A stretch of 47,551 nt of DNA from Minisyncoccota bacterium (lineage in GTDB: Bacteria > Patescibacteriota > Minisyncoccia > Phycocordibacterales > UBA2100): positions 1 through 47,551 of the forward strand of contig JARLIE010000300.1 in assembly GCA_031291875.1 (NCBI GenBank), read 5' to 3'. The translations under genes were made by a program, and so were the position numbers. A model generated the notes under the pieces. That model was not told where the DNA came from. It was given only the letters and a program-made list of their open reading frames with translations, and did no database searches. This document shows positions 15,531-25,286 of the stretch, piece by piece (position 1 is the stretch's first letter; each line of letters begins with the position of its first letter).

Positions 15531-16982
15531 ATGTCCAAGGACGAAACCATTATCCGCTTTCAAGGCGTCTCGCACGAATTCGGCGGACGCAAAATCATCC
15601 TCGATGAGGTAGATTTTTCGGTGCGCCGCGGTATGAAGGTTACTCTCATGGGTCAAAACGGTGCCGGTAAAAGCACCATTTTTAAGCTCATTATTGGTGC
15701 GGAACAGCCGGAATCCGGCGAGATCATGATCGCCTCGGGCCTCACCATTGCGACGGCGCGGCAGGTGATTCCGCGCGCTGAGATGCAGCTCACGGTTCGG
15801 GAATTTTTCGAAAAGATGTTCTCCAAAAAAGTTTACGATATCGATCCTCGTATCGACGACGTGCTCGAGGTGGTTAATCTGCATGCCCCACACGATCGTC
15901 TTGTCGGCAGCTCCTCAGGTGGTCAGCAGGCGCGTCTGTTGCTCGCCTCGGCCTTGATCCAGGAACCGGATCTTTTGCTGCTCGACGAGCCGACCAACAA
16001 CCTCGACAAAGCCGGCATCGAACACCTCACAAAGTTCCTTATCAACTACGACAAAACCTGCATCGTCATTTCCCACGACGCGGCGTTTCTCAACTCCTTT
16101 ACGCAGGGCGTGTTGTATCTCGACGTGCACACGCACAAAGTTGAGCAGTATGTCGGCAATTATTCCGACGTGCTTCGCGATATTACCGCTCGCGTCGAGC
16201 GGGAGAATATGAAAAACGCGCAGCTCGAGAAAAGCATCATCGCCAACAAGGAGAAGATGAACTTCTTCGCGCAAAAGGGCGGCAAGATGCGTTTGGTTGC
16301 CAAAAAGATGCGTGAGAAAGCGGCGGAAATGGAAGAGTCGCTCGTTGACGTGCGACGCGAGGACAAGACCATCCGTCCGTTTACGATTCCTGCTCAGAAA
16401 GAGCTCTCCGGCGAGATCCTGAAGATCACCTCGTACACCACACTGAAGGATCACAAGCCGAAGGTTCACAAAAAGACGCTCGTGTTGAAGAAAAATCAGC
16501 ACTTGCAGCTGGTTGGTCCCAACGGAATCGGCAAATCAACCTTGCTTGAGTCGATCGCAAATGGCTCGGCGGAAGGCGCGGAAGTAGCAAAGGGGATTGT
16601 GATCGGCTACTACCGCCAGGACTTTTCAAACATGGATTTTGAGCGTTCAGTGTACGAAGAGCTCGCTTCTGTTATGAAAAATGCGCGGGAAGAAGAGCTT
16701 CGTTCAACCGCCGCCGGATTCCTCATCGACGCGGAATTGCTACGTACCAAGATCGGACATCTTTCGGAAGGACAAAAGGGGCTGGTAGCGTTTGCGCGAC
16801 TCGTCCTTATGAAGCCGGGACTCCTCATTCTCGACGAACCGACCAACCATATGAACTTCCGACACCTGCCGGTCATTGCAAAAGCACTCGATTCATATGA
16901 AGGCGCGATGATTCTCGTGAGTCACGTGCCCGAATTTGTCTCGCAAATTCGTATCGACGAGAAACTCGACCTTGCAAAGTAG
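15531..16982 (+). CDS. ABC-F ATPase
   Basis: A 483-aa soluble protein with two nucleotide-binding domains and no membrane segments. The first has Walker A GQNGAGKST, signature SSSGGQQ and Walker B LLLLDEPTNNLD. The second has GPNGIGKST, LSEGQKG and LLILDEPTNHMN. A charged helical linker joins them. ABC-F proteins bind the ribosomal E site and relieve stalled or antibiotic-bound ribosomes. The ATG at 15531 (MSKDETIIRF) is chosen because the 37 residues upstream overlap the PAP2 gene and match no ABC-F. TACAGT lies 8 nt before it. Confidence 0.93.
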   Translation: MSKDETIIRFQGVSHEFGGRKIILDEVDFSVRRGMKVTLMGQNGAGKSTIFKLIIGAEQPESGEIMIASGLTIATARQVIPRAEMQLTVREFFEKMFSKKVYDIDPRIDDVLEVVNLHAPHDRLVGSSSGGQQARLLLASALIQEPDLLLLDEPTNNLDKAGIEHLTKFLINYDKTCIVISHDAAFLNSFTQGVLYLDVHTHKVEQYVGNYSDVLRDITARVERENMKNAQLEKSIIANKEKMNFFAQKGGKMRLVAKKMREKAAEMEESLVDVRREDKTIRPFTIPAQKELSGEILKITSYTTLKDHKPKVHKKTLVLKKNQHLQLVGPNGIGKSTLLESIANGSAEGAEVAKGIVIGYYRQDFSNMDFERSVYEELASVMKNAREEELRSTAAGFLIDAELLRTKIGHLSEGQKGLVAFARLVLMKPGLLILDEPTNHMNFRHLPVIAKALDSYEGAMILVSHVPEFVSQIRIDEKLDLAK

Positions 16983-17021
16983 GGAAGTGACCACTTGCTT
17001 TGAGGTGATATAGCTACTCTA

Positions 17022-20000
17022 GTGCTACTACAGTACGGTACTTGTAGAGTCGTTAGCCCTACAGGAACTTACTCAATAATGGTTGGGAGTGGAGGAGCAG
17101 GAGGTACTTCCGGAGGTGACGGCTCAAATGGCGGCAATAGTGGATTCTATACGATTCTTGCGCTAGGGGGTGGTGGTGGGGCTGCAAATAACCACGATAA
17201 TGGTGCTGTTGGAGGTTCAGGTGGCGGTGGGTCCTGGGGTGGCAGCGGAGGCTCCGCAACTTCCAGTCAAGGTAATTCAGGGGGCAACGGCAGCGGAGGA
17301 GCAAATTATGCTGCAGGTGGGGGTGGCGGAGCGGGGGCTGCGGGCTCAAATGCACCGAATTCAAACGTTGGCGGCAATGGAGGTGGTGGAACAAGCAGTA
17401 GTATCTCCGGTTCACTAGTGACCTATGCCGGCGGTGGCGGTGGAGGTGGAGGTAATAGTAGTGGTGGAACGGGCGGATCAGGCGGAGGCGGTGCAGGATC
17501 AACCCCTGCAGTTGCGCCCAGCAATGGCACAGCAAACACGGGAGGAGGCGGGGGTGGCGCTGGCGGAAATGGCGCAACAAGCTGCGGTAGTCCTGGTATT
17601 AGCGGCGGCAGTGGAGGCTCAGGGGTAGTTGTCGTTGCTTATCCAACCGCACAGGCGAGTAATTTTACGTGCGGTGGCAGCTTGACCACGAGTGGCAGTA
17701 ATTCAATCTGTACATATACATCAAGTGGAACCTTCACGGTAAATTCGGTTGCACTTTCAACCTCGACACAAAGTTACTCAGACGCATTTGCATACATCGC
17801 GTCTCCACTTAATTCTTCTTTGTACACGAATTATGTGTACGATCCGTTGGGACGAACGACAGTTGCATCGAATATCGTCGGCACGACAACAAACACGTAT
17901 GCTGGCTGGGAGACAACGACTACCGATCCGGATGGACATGTAAAAGATTACTTTAACGATGACTTCGGCAATTTGATACAGGTAGTGGAACATCTTGCCG
18001 TCGGAAATGCGACGACGACTTACATGTATGATGCAGTTAATAATCTAGCGACAACAACGGATGCTGTCGGAAATGTTCGAGCATTTACCTATGACGGTTT
18101 AGGGGATCGACTTACTGCCCAGGATCTTCACGCCCCAGCCGACTCAACGTATGGAACATGGTCGTATACCTATGATCCGCAAGGAAACTTGAAATCAACC
18201 GTTGATCCGGACGGCCATGCAATTACCGATACCTATTCGGCGTTAAACCAACTTGCTACAGAATCGTTAACTGGTTCAGGTGTACAGATATCGAATTCTT
18301 ATGCCGGATGTTCGTACGGCAAAGGACAACTTTGTATAGCTTCTAGTACAGTCGCAAGAATATTGTATGGGTACGATCCGTTCGGCAGAATAATTATCGC
18401 AACCACGACTATCGCGACATCTAGCATTACTGCGACCTATGTCTTTAATTATGGATATGATCGACAGGGAAATCTCACCAGTGTTTTGAACAAAACAACT
18501 GGCGCATTTGTGGGTTATTTGTACGACACCGCCGGCCTCATTGCGAGCACTTCGAGAGGATTCGGTGGAGCAACATCCACCATTGCCTCGATGTTTAGTT
18601 ATTCTCCCATAAATCAAGTTGGTCAGGTAATTTTCGGATCAGGTGCCTCGACCACCTACTCGTATGATCCCAATGTTCTGTATCGCCTTACGAGAATTCG
18701 TACCCTTGGCGCAGGATCTACGACAACAGTTACCACCACCTATGCTACCTCGACCTTGAATAATAGCGTTGTTTCGTATTGGAAACTGGACGGGAATAGT
18801 AACGATGCTGCTGGTGGCAACAATGGTTCCGACAGCAACATCACGTACTCAAATGGAAATGGCATCATTAACCAGGGCGCAGGATTCAACGGTTCTTCGA
18901 GTGAAATAACGACGACTTTTTCCAGTTTTGGTTCATTTGCTACAGGCACGGTATCTGCTTGGGTGAAATTCAATTCACTATCCTCGGGCGAGATTATAGG
19001 GGAGTGGGATGTATACCCGGGCCATATTCTTGCCCTTTTGACAGATGGCACCAACCTCAGTTGTAATCGAGGGGCTGTGACGACGAACGCACAATCGTCT
19101 TATCCGATATCGAATTTCAGTACGGGTATCTGGTACAACATTGTTTGTACGGTTTCAGTATCGGGTGGTATTGCTTCGACTCAACTATACGTGAACGGGA
19201 CTGCGGTTGGCACCAATGTAAGTTCAGCTGGTACTCTCGATACCGGATCGAAAGCTCTTTCGTTAGGATCCGATTATTACAATGGGGCATGGGGCGGCTT
19301 CCTTAATGGAGATATTGACGAGGTCGGTATTTGGAATCGATTACTCACGCCAGGCGAAATTACGCAACTTTATAATTCTGGTGTAGGTGTTCCGTATCCC
19401 TTTGTGACGGCTACTAGCTCGACAACAACAGGATCTACTGCGCTACAGGATCTGAACTATACCTACGATCCGGTTGGTAATATTACGAGTCGCGTAGATA
19501 ATTCGGCCAACGGATATGGACAGCAGGTAACGTACACGTACGATCAACTCAACCGATTGCTCTCAGCCTCAACCACGCTTAGTAATAGTAATTCGTACGA
19601 CCAAACCTTTGCTTACGATCTTTTGGGTAATCTTCTGACGGGTCCAAACGGAACTTATTCCTACACAGGGAATACCGGGTCAAACTATGCGAATCCTGAT
19701 GCAGTTACGCAAACGGTTCTAACAACCGGCGCATCTGCACCAACTATCGTGTTCGACAACAGCACCTTAGGAGGTGCCGGTTCGTACGTATCCTCGCTCA
19801 CATTCGCGCATACGACCAACAACACTGGAAATGGTCTCATTTTGGTCAGCATTGAGGAAGCTTCACCAAGTGTCTGTAATAGCGCTTCGATCACTAGTGT
19901 TACTTATAACGGAGTGAGCCTCTCAAATCTTGGTTACTATACGAGTAACTCAAGTCCGATTAATGGGGGAATGCAAACGTTCTACGGCTTCTCTCCGGCA

Positions 20001-21674
20001 ATAGGGACTCATAATGTTGTTATAACAGCAAGCGGGAACTGCATAGGATATGCTGTTGCGGCGACATACACGGGCGTAAAACAAAGCGGTATCCCCGATG
20101 CTTCAGGTGCTGGTAATCCATTGAGCGATAGCGGTGCTGTTACGTATTTCCAAGCGACCACAACTACTGCGAGCAATAACGCGTGGGCAGTTCTTGCAGC
20201 AGTGCCATCTGCCAGCAACAGCGCATCGGCAGGCCTAAGAACGAATATTCGACAGCAATCGCTGGGGAATATCGTTTACGCAGATTCTATGGGACCGATC
20301 TCGCCGGCGGGTCCGCTGGCACTCAACTGGACGACCTCTGCACCGACAGACTGGCTGGCAAATTACTTCTCAATCCCTGCGGCATCATCGAGTCCAGGAG
20401 TAACTGCTACGACGACGTATTCGTACGACAAAAATGGTAATCTCACTGAGCTCGTAACTGGCGCTACCACAACCACCTACGCATATGATTATCTCAACAG
20501 GCTCGTCGCAATTGGAACAAATGGCGCCACCACTACCTTGTATGGATATGATCAATTCGGGAATCGCATGTTTCAAATAATGGGAAGTACGACGACGCTT
20601 TATCCGAACAAGTACTATTCTATCGTTACTACGGCCGGCGTCGGTACAAGTACAACCGCGACCACTACCGACTATGTTTGGCTGCCGAGCCAGGGCGGAC
20701 AACCCGATCAGCTCCTTGCGGAAATATTCCAGCCGCTCGTTAATGGCGTCGCCACTGGAACCGCCTCTACTTACTACGTTCATTCTGATAACCTCGGCAA
20801 CATCGACGTCCTGTCCGACGCGTCGGGGACAGCTCAGCAAGTTCTCAGTTACTACCCCTATGGTGCGAACGTTGTAAATAGCGGACAAAATATCAGCTCG
20901 CGTCAGTTCGAGGGACTCTTCAACGACTCGAGCGGATTGGTCTACAGCAATGCCCGCTACTACAATCCAGCGCAGGGGCAATTCACCTCAGAAGACCCAA
21001 TGTTCTTGGGCGACCCGCGACAACAAAATTTGCAGGACCCACAAGCGTTAAACGCGTACTCATATGCGGAAGATAATCCGATCTCGAAGAACGATCCTAG
21101 TGGAAAGCAGTGGGTGGAGGCTGCCGAAGAAGCTAGCAACGAAGGCGAAGTGATGATTCAAAATGCTCCCTCAGAATGGAATGCAATCACGCAAGCGCTT
21201 TCCTCGCAGTCATTCCAATACTATCAGGAACAAGCGGTATCATATTTAAATCCCGTAATAAGTGATATTACCAGCTTACCGAACAGAATCCCGAGCAGCT
21301 TAGGTCCAAAAATACTTTATTTCGGCGCAGGCGCTATTTCCTTGATAGGTGCCGGAGAGGAATACGGTCAAAAGATTTTAGATGCAATAGACCAGTTCGC
21401 AAACATCCCAACGGGTCCATCAACACCAACCATCTCAACATATTATGGGAATCCGAATGCGAACTATTTCACGCAGGCCACCATTAGTGCGTATCACCCT
21501 CAGATAAACACTAATGTATCAACACACGTTCAGATAGGTTCAGGTGGTGGACAGAATACGAGTTCATCACAGCAGATCTCAAGTAATCCGCAAGCAGGGT
21601 ACAGCGCTTTCGTCGGACTCTTTAACCCATTCGTACCTCAATCAGTCTCAACGCCCTCAGTAGCCAAACATTGA
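17022..21674 (+). CDS. RHS/YD-repeat protein with glycine-rich start and variable C-terminal tip
   Basis: A protein of 1,550 aa. Order: glycine-rich low-complexity region (22-210); YD repeats (about 265-590, for example YDPLGRTT); a LamG/concanavalin-like domain (about 590-785, YWKLDGNSND to DEVGIWNRLLTPGE); more YD repeats; a beta-sandwich insert (about 900-1120); YD repeats; and the RHS core (YYVHSDNLGNIDVL to ARYYNPAQGQFTSEDP) ending at DPSGKQ (1358-1363). The last 187 residues form a unique tip, as in RHS polymorphic toxins. No signal peptide is visible and the glycine-rich domain begins abruptly, so the N-terminus may be truncated. TATAGC lies 7 nt before the GTG start. Confidence 0.85.
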   Translation: MLLQYGTCRVVSPTGTYSIMVGSGGAGGTSGGDGSNGGNSGFYTILALGGGGGAANNHDNGAVGGSGGGGSWGGSGGSATSSQGNSGGNGSGGANYAAGGGGGAGAAGSNAPNSNVGGNGGGGTSSSISGSLVTYAGGGGGGGGNSSGGTGGSGGGGAGSTPAVAPSNGTANTGGGGGGAGGNGATSCGSPGISGGSGGSGVVVVAYPTAQASNFTCGGSLTTSGSNSICTYTSSGTFTVNSVALSTSTQSYSDAFAYIASPLNSSLYTNYVYDPLGRTTVASNIVGTTTNTYAGWETTTTDPDGHVKDYFNDDFGNLIQVVEHLAVGNATTTYMYDAVNNLATTTDAVGNVRAFTYDGLGDRLTAQDLHAPADSTYGTWSYTYDPQGNLKSTVDPDGHAITDTYSALNQLATESLTGSGVQISNSYAGCSYGKGQLCIASSTVARILYGYDPFGRIIIATTTIATSSITATYVFNYGYDRQGNLTSVLNKTTGAFVGYLYDTAGLIASTSRGFGGATSTIASMFSYSPINQVGQVIFGSGASTTYSYDPNVLYRLTRIRTLGAGSTTTVTTTYATSTLNNSVVSYWKLDGNSNDAAGGNNGSDSNITYSNGNGIINQGAGFNGSSSEITTTFSSFGSFATGTVSAWVKFNSLSSGEIIGEWDVYPGHILALLTDGTNLSCNRGAVTTNAQSSYPISNFSTGIWYNIVCTVSVSGGIASTQLYVNGTAVGTNVSSAGTLDTGSKALSLGSDYYNGAWGGFLNGDIDEVGIWNRLLTPGEITQLYNSGVGVPYPFVTATSSTTTGSTALQDLNYTYDPVGNITSRVDNSANGYGQQVTYTYDQLNRLLSASTTLSNSNSYDQTFAYDLLGNLLTGPNGTYSYTGNTGSNYANPDAVTQTVLTTGASAPTIVFDNSTLGGAGSYVSSLTFAHTTNNTGNGLILVSIEEASPSVCNSASITSVTYNGVSLSNLGYYTSNSSPINGGMQTFYGFSPAIGTHNVVITASGNCIGYAVAATYTGVKQSGIPDASGAGNPLSDSGAVTYFQATTTTASNNAWAVLAAVPSASNSASAGLRTNIRQQSLGNIVYADSMGPISPAGPLALNWTTSAPTDWLANYFSIPAASSSPGVTATTTYSYDKNGNLTELVTGATTTTYAYDYLNRLVAIGTNGATTTLYGYDQFGNRMFQIMGSTTTLYPNKYYSIVTTAGVGTSTTATTTDYVWLPSQGGQPDQLLAEIFQPLVNGVATGTASTYYVHSDNLGNIDVLSDASGTAQQVLSYYPYGANVVNSGQNISSRQFEGLFNDSSGLVYSNARYYNPAQGQFTSEDPMFLGDPRQQNLQDPQALNAYSYAEDNPISKNDPSGKQWVEAAEEASNEGEVMIQNAPSEWNAITQALSSQSFQYYQEQAVSYLNPVISDITSLPNRIPSSLGPKILYFGAGAISLIGAGEEYGQKILDAIDQFANIPTGPSTPTISTYYGNPNANYFTQATISAYHPQINTNVSTHVQIGSGGGQNTSSSQQISSNPQAGYSAFVGLFNPFVPQSVSTPSVAKH

Positions 21675-21696
21675 TTTATAATGTAACTAACGCTTT

Positions 21697-21963
21697 ATGT
21701 TGCACATCATATTTTACCTAGCATTTTTGTACTTCATATTCATCGGATTTTATCGTTGGTCTAAACATGGAGGCAGACATCAGCTTCTGTCCGTTGCCGT
21801 TGGGTGTTTTGGCATTGCTGTATTGCTGATAAATGACTACGGCGGTTTATTTTTCACATCCTCCTCGCATTTGAGAATCACGTATGATGTGGCTTCCGCA
21901 TTCTTAGATGTTATCGTAGCACTCGGAGTTATTTATCTTCTGATACAAGAATGGAGACGGTAA
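21697..21963 (+). CDS. Small membrane protein, candidate immunity partner of the RHS protein
   Basis: An 88-aa protein with three hydrophobic helices (about 3-20, 32-48, 62-82) and basic ends (EWRR). It is 22 nt downstream of the RHS gene, on the same strand, and has its own TATAAT (21677-21682). Immunity genes normally sit immediately after an RHS toxin tip, and membrane-located immunity proteins exist for toxins acting on membranes. The family is not recognised, so the role is inferred from position only. Confidence 0.55.
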   Translation: MLHIIFYLAFLYFIFIGFYRWSKHGGRHQLLSVAVGCFGIAVLLINDYGGLFFTSSSHLRITYDVASAFLDVIVALGVIYLLIQEWRR

Positions 21964-21974
21964 CGACGGAGTGA

Positions 21975-22517
21975 TCACTTCGCCCCAACCAATGTTTTCA
22001 CCATCCTCCCATGCTCGTCTCTGATGTGAACATGCTTCGCGTATCCTTTCTTGCCCGCTTCGGATCGAAGTTTTTTCCGGTCGATCTCACCGTGTATTCG
22101 AAACGGTAGAGCATCCGATTTTCCGTCGGCAGGAATCGATCCCATGAGCGTGAGTTTGTCGCGGTCGAAGAGTATCTGCTCAAGATGATCGTGTAGGAAT
22201 TTCCGCTTTGTCTCCACATCGGTAATCGCTTCAAGTCGCGCCCGGGCGTTGGCGCAGTACTGTTTGATTCTCGTAATCGACGCCCCGTTTCGGTCTTGCG
22301 TCGCATTCGAGATTTCAACTTTTATCCGGTTGAGTTCTTTCAGCTTGCGGTCGATGGCGCGGCTCCTCTCGACGTACCTTTTCGTATTGGTGCGTCCCAT
22401 CGCGTACCCATCCATGAGGCGACGCCGCGTTTCGTCGAGCGCTCTAATCTTCTCGGCGACAGTCGCGAGCTCGTGCACCGCGTTCTCGTCCGGCAAGCCT
22501 CGCTCAGCATCGAGAAT
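21975..22517 (-). pseudogene. C-terminal remnant of a large serine recombinase
   Basis: About 180 codons of a site-specific recombinase C-terminus: LDETRRRLMDGYAMGRTNTK followed by a coiled-coil region (SRAIDRKLKELNRIKVEI), then KRKFLHDHLEQILFDRDKLT. The N-terminal catalytic Ser domain and the zinc ribbon are missing; an in-frame TAG at 22518-22520 ends the homologous reading. A TTG at 22496 would be the first possible start, but a functional protein is unlikely. It probably marks an old integrated element next to the RHS locus. Confidence 0.75.
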
Positions 22518-22621
22518 CTACCCGAGCACAGCGTGGACACCCCTGAGGCTCCACTAGTCTCAAATCCCGGTGCCATATGTAGTCAGTGGCAAAGGAAATG
22601 GGCTGTGGTAGTATTTTTTGA

Positions 22622-23341
22622 ATGGATGACTTAGAGAATAGAGTTATTTCCCGCGGCTGCTTCTCTCAGGAGCGCAACAAGGAAATATACGACAAATGGT
22701 TTAAAAACAGCCCTCGATATCTCTTTCGTGCGACTGACGAGCAATATGGTATTTCTAAAATGGCATTCTGCGACGTCGGCTGCTCTTATGGAATGAATTT
22801 GCTGACAAATCCGAACTCATACGGAATCGATATTGTTTCCGACTATGTTGATTTTGCAAAGAGTATTGGACTCAAGGCCTACCTTCGCAATGTGGGAGTG
22901 GATAGCCTTGATGATCTTCCAAAAGTAGAAGCGGTATGGTGCTGCGCAGTGCCCGAGCATGTTGACTCGCCGCATCTTTTTTTGCTACAGCTGCGATCAC
23001 TTTTAAAGCCAGGGGGACTTGTCTTTGTTTGGGTGCCAACCATCCCGCCTTTCCCGTGGCTGCGATATATTCCTGGTTTGAAAAAGCATGTTACTGCACA
23101 TACACATTCGGACCATATAAATGCATTTACGCCGCGAACAATTCGATTCACCGCAGAACGTGCAGGTTTCGACACGATAGAACTGAATGCGATGTATCCA
23201 TTTCCGTTTCGTTGGCTCGGTAAATTTCTCTTTCTGCTCGATGGTGTGATGTATGTGGGACGCCGACGCGAGCAGGTGTATTTCGGTAATTCTACACGGA
23301 AAGGAAAAGAGGTTGACGACAAACCTGATCTGGCACGATAA
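22622..23341 (+). CDS. Class I SAM-dependent methyltransferase
   Basis: A 239-aa Rossmann-fold methyltransferase: motif I FCDVGCSYG (about 49-57), acidic residue after strand 2 in YGIDIV, motif IV region AVWCCAVPEHV, and post-motif LLKPGGLVFVWVP. The fold is of the Methyltransf_11/23 type, often found with small molecules, lipids or glycans as substrates; none is predictable here. A TGG-extended TAGTAT (22609-22614) lies 7 nt before the ATG, so it is probably leaderless. Confidence 0.85.
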   Translation: MDDLENRVISRGCFSQERNKEIYDKWFKNSPRYLFRATDEQYGISKMAFCDVGCSYGMNLLTNPNSYGIDIVSDYVDFAKSIGLKAYLRNVGVDSLDDLPKVEAVWCCAVPEHVDSPHLFLLQLRSLLKPGGLVFVWVPTIPPFPWLRYIPGLKKHVTAHTHSDHINAFTPRTIRFTAERAGFDTIELNAMYPFPFRWLGKFLFLLDGVMYVGRRREQVYFGNSTRKGKEVDDKPDLAR

Positions 23342-23362
23342 ATCGTTTGCTATACTTTCGGT

Positions 23363-23635
23363 ATGGACGAATTTGCCAAGATGGACATTTTCTTTGTGGT
23401 CACGACCATCGTCACTGCGGTGATGGGAATCGGCGTTGCTCTTATTTTGTATCGAATATGGGCAATCCTCGGGCACGTGCAACGGTTCGCGGAGCTGATG
23501 AACCACGAAGCGGAGCTTGTTAGTAAAGATCTTGCAGAGTTGCGCGAGAGCGTCTCGACCAAAGGATTCCGCATGCGCTATCTCGTGCGCTTCTTCAAAG
23601 GTACCTTCAGCGAATTGATGGGGATGAAAGATTGA
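23363..23635 (+). CDS. Single-helix membrane protein with helical tail
   Basis: A 90-aa protein: short acidic start (MDEFAKMD), a membrane helix (about 9-33) and a charged, predicted helical cytoplasmic tail (AELMNHEAELVSKDLAELRE) ending in FSELMGMKD. I recall similar small proteins in Patescibacteria but know no function. TATACT (23351-23356, TGC-extended) lies 6 nt before the ATG: a textbook example of the leaderless signal in this window. Confidence 0.75.
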   Translation: MDEFAKMDIFFVVTTIVTAVMGIGVALILYRIWAILGHVQRFAELMNHEAELVSKDLAELRESVSTKGFRMRYLVRFFKGTFSELMGMKD

Positions 23636-23668
23636 AGGATTATTTTTACCACATTTTTATTCTACGCT

Positions 23669-24085
23669 ATGATGAAAACAAAAACTGAAACAAAGGACAA
23701 AAAAATCGAAAGGCATCCTGCACTCGCGGCGGTTGCTATCGCAGGACTTGCGGCCGGGTATTACTTCTACGCAAGCAAGGATGCGGGAAAGCATCGCAAG
23801 ATCGCTACGAAGTGGGCGCGTGAGCTGAAGAGCGATGTATTGAAGCAAACCAAAAAAGTGAAGAACGTCGATAAGAAGACCCTTTCAGCTATTGTCGATA
23901 GCGCGGCGAAGGCCTATTCGGGGGCGCGTGGTCTCGACAAGAAACAAATCGCACAAGCAGCGAAAGAATTAAAGGCCAACTGGGACAAGGTGGTGAGCGA
24001 GGTCCGCGGTGAGGCCAGCAAGGTCAAGAAAGCCGTAGCTCCTCGAGCGGCGAAGAAGCGCACTGCAGCAAAAAAGAGCAGCTAA
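23669..24085 (+). CDS. Lys/Ala-rich membrane-anchored protein with histone-like tail
   Basis: A 138-aa protein: a basic N-terminus, one short membrane helix (about 18-35, ALAAVAIAGLAAGYYFYAS) and a long Lys-rich helical region ending in a KKAVAPRAAKKRTAAKKSS tail that resembles histone H1-like C-termini. It may tether nucleic acid or negatively charged polymer to the membrane, or be a YtxH-like stress protein; this is inference. Two adjacent ATGs (23669, 23672) are possible starts; TATTCT lies 5 or 8 nt upstream of them. Confidence 0.7.
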   Translation: MMKTKTETKDKKIERHPALAAVAIAGLAAGYYFYASKDAGKHRKIATKWARELKSDVLKQTKKVKNVDKKTLSAIVDSAAKAYSGARGLDKKQIAQAAKELKANWDKVVSEVRGEASKVKKAVAPRAAKKRTAAKKSS

Positions 24086-24122
24086 GTGACAGCGAGCTAG
24101 CTAACGCGAAGGGCAGTGCCGA

Positions 24123-25154
24123 TCACTTTCTCGAAACGGAAGGAGTCGCCATGAGGCTGTAGATATGCACGACCGATACGAATATTGATAGGACCAACGG
24201 CCCCAAAATAAACCCAAGAGGTCCGAAAAAGATGACGCCTCCCAAGATCGAAAAAAGCACAAAGATAGATGGGACGGGGAGGCCTTTGCCGAAGAAGTAA
24301 GGCGTGAGTACGTTGTCGACAATTGCGATCACAAAAAGACCGAAAAGAGTAAGGGTGACTGCGCCAAGCACATTACCTTGAAGATAGAGGTATATGATCG
24401 CCGGAATAAAGGCAAATGGGGTACCAAGGCCCGGAATCGCGCCGATGATGCCGCCGATCGAACCGAGAAGGATTGCATTGGGGATCTGGAAAAAGTAAAA
24501 GCCGACGCTGATAAGAAGCCAGCGAACAAGCGCCACGACCAGGGTTCCTCTCACGATGGATCGAATCGTAAGGTAGCTGTCATGTAATATCGCGCGTGTT
24601 TTCTCTTTTCCGAACGGACTCGTTTCTTCCACTTGTGCAAGGAGTGCATTGCCATCGCGCAAAAAGAAAAAGAATGCGAGCAGCATGAGAAACGTTTCAA
24701 GGGTGACATAGAACGTCTGGTATACGATTGAGGCAAGGTTGCCCGAAATGAACGCAAATACATTTCCGATAGAGGCACTCAGATCGAATGAAAATTCGGG
24801 AAATACATAACGTATAGGGTTTTCGATGAATGTCTGGATCGTCTGCAGGTACTGCACGCCGTTTCCTTGCGCACCTACGTAGAAGTTCTGTGCCTCGCGA
24901 AATATCTGCAGACCGAGGAAAAATAACGGCACGATGCAGAATATAAGTACGAGTGCGACCACGATCAGCGCTGCAAGGTTGTTCCAGCCGTGCAACCGGC
25001 GCGCCAGAGCTTCGTAGGGCCTATGGAAAAGCGCGGCAAAGACGGCAGCGAGTACAAGAATTTGTAGGAAGGGCGCGAAGACGAAAAAGACAAGGACGCC
25101 GACGCAGACAAAAAGCGCCAGAAATGAATAGCTCTCTACATTGTCTCTGTCCAC
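24123..25154 (-). CDS. AI-2E (PerM/TqsA)-family transporter
   Basis: A 343-aa integral membrane protein with seven or eight helices and the typical C-terminal block: GSIGGIIGAIPGLGTPFAF, then DNVLTPYFFGKGLPVPS and GFILGPLVLSIFVS. The family includes putative exporters of autoinducer-2 or other small solutes and Na+/H+ antiporter-like members. The GTG at 25154 is chosen as start because TACTCT (25161-25166, TGC-extended) lies 6 nt upstream and the predicted protein then begins just before helix 1. The longer frame to 25241 would contain the promoter. Confidence 0.9.
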   Translation of the reverse strand: MDRDNVESYSFLALFVCVGVLVFFVFAPFLQILVLAAVFAALFHRPYEALARRLHGWNNLAALIVVALVLIFCIVPLFFLGLQIFREAQNFYVGAQGNGVQYLQTIQTFIENPIRYVFPEFSFDLSASIGNVFAFISGNLASIVYQTFYVTLETFLMLLAFFFFLRDGNALLAQVEETSPFGKEKTRAILHDSYLTIRSIVRGTLVVALVRWLLISVGFYFFQIPNAILLGSIGGIIGAIPGLGTPFAFIPAIIYLYLQGNVLGAVTLTLFGLFVIAIVDNVLTPYFFGKGLPVPSIFVLFSILGGVIFFGPLGFILGPLVLSIFVSVVHIYSLMATPSVSRK

Positions 25155-25286
25155 GCCTTCAGAGTAGCACACGGAGCTCTGCAACTGTAGGAAGCAGGGT
25201 TTCGAATCAATGGCTGCATTCGAGAGCTGATCGGGGGTCAATTTGCTGTTTCTCGTGTGTGTCCTTGCTATACTTCGCCTACCGGT

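Noticed and set aside
17059-17628. Frames in the glycine-rich region on both strands
   Set aside because: GGN-rich repeats remove stop codons in all frames; the products are low-complexity His/Leu or Ala/Val strings.
22540-22580. tRNA-like 3' end (CTCAAATCCCGGTGCCA)
   Set aside because: No matching acceptor, T-stem or anticodon arm could be built on either strand, so it is not called as a tRNA or as an attachment site.
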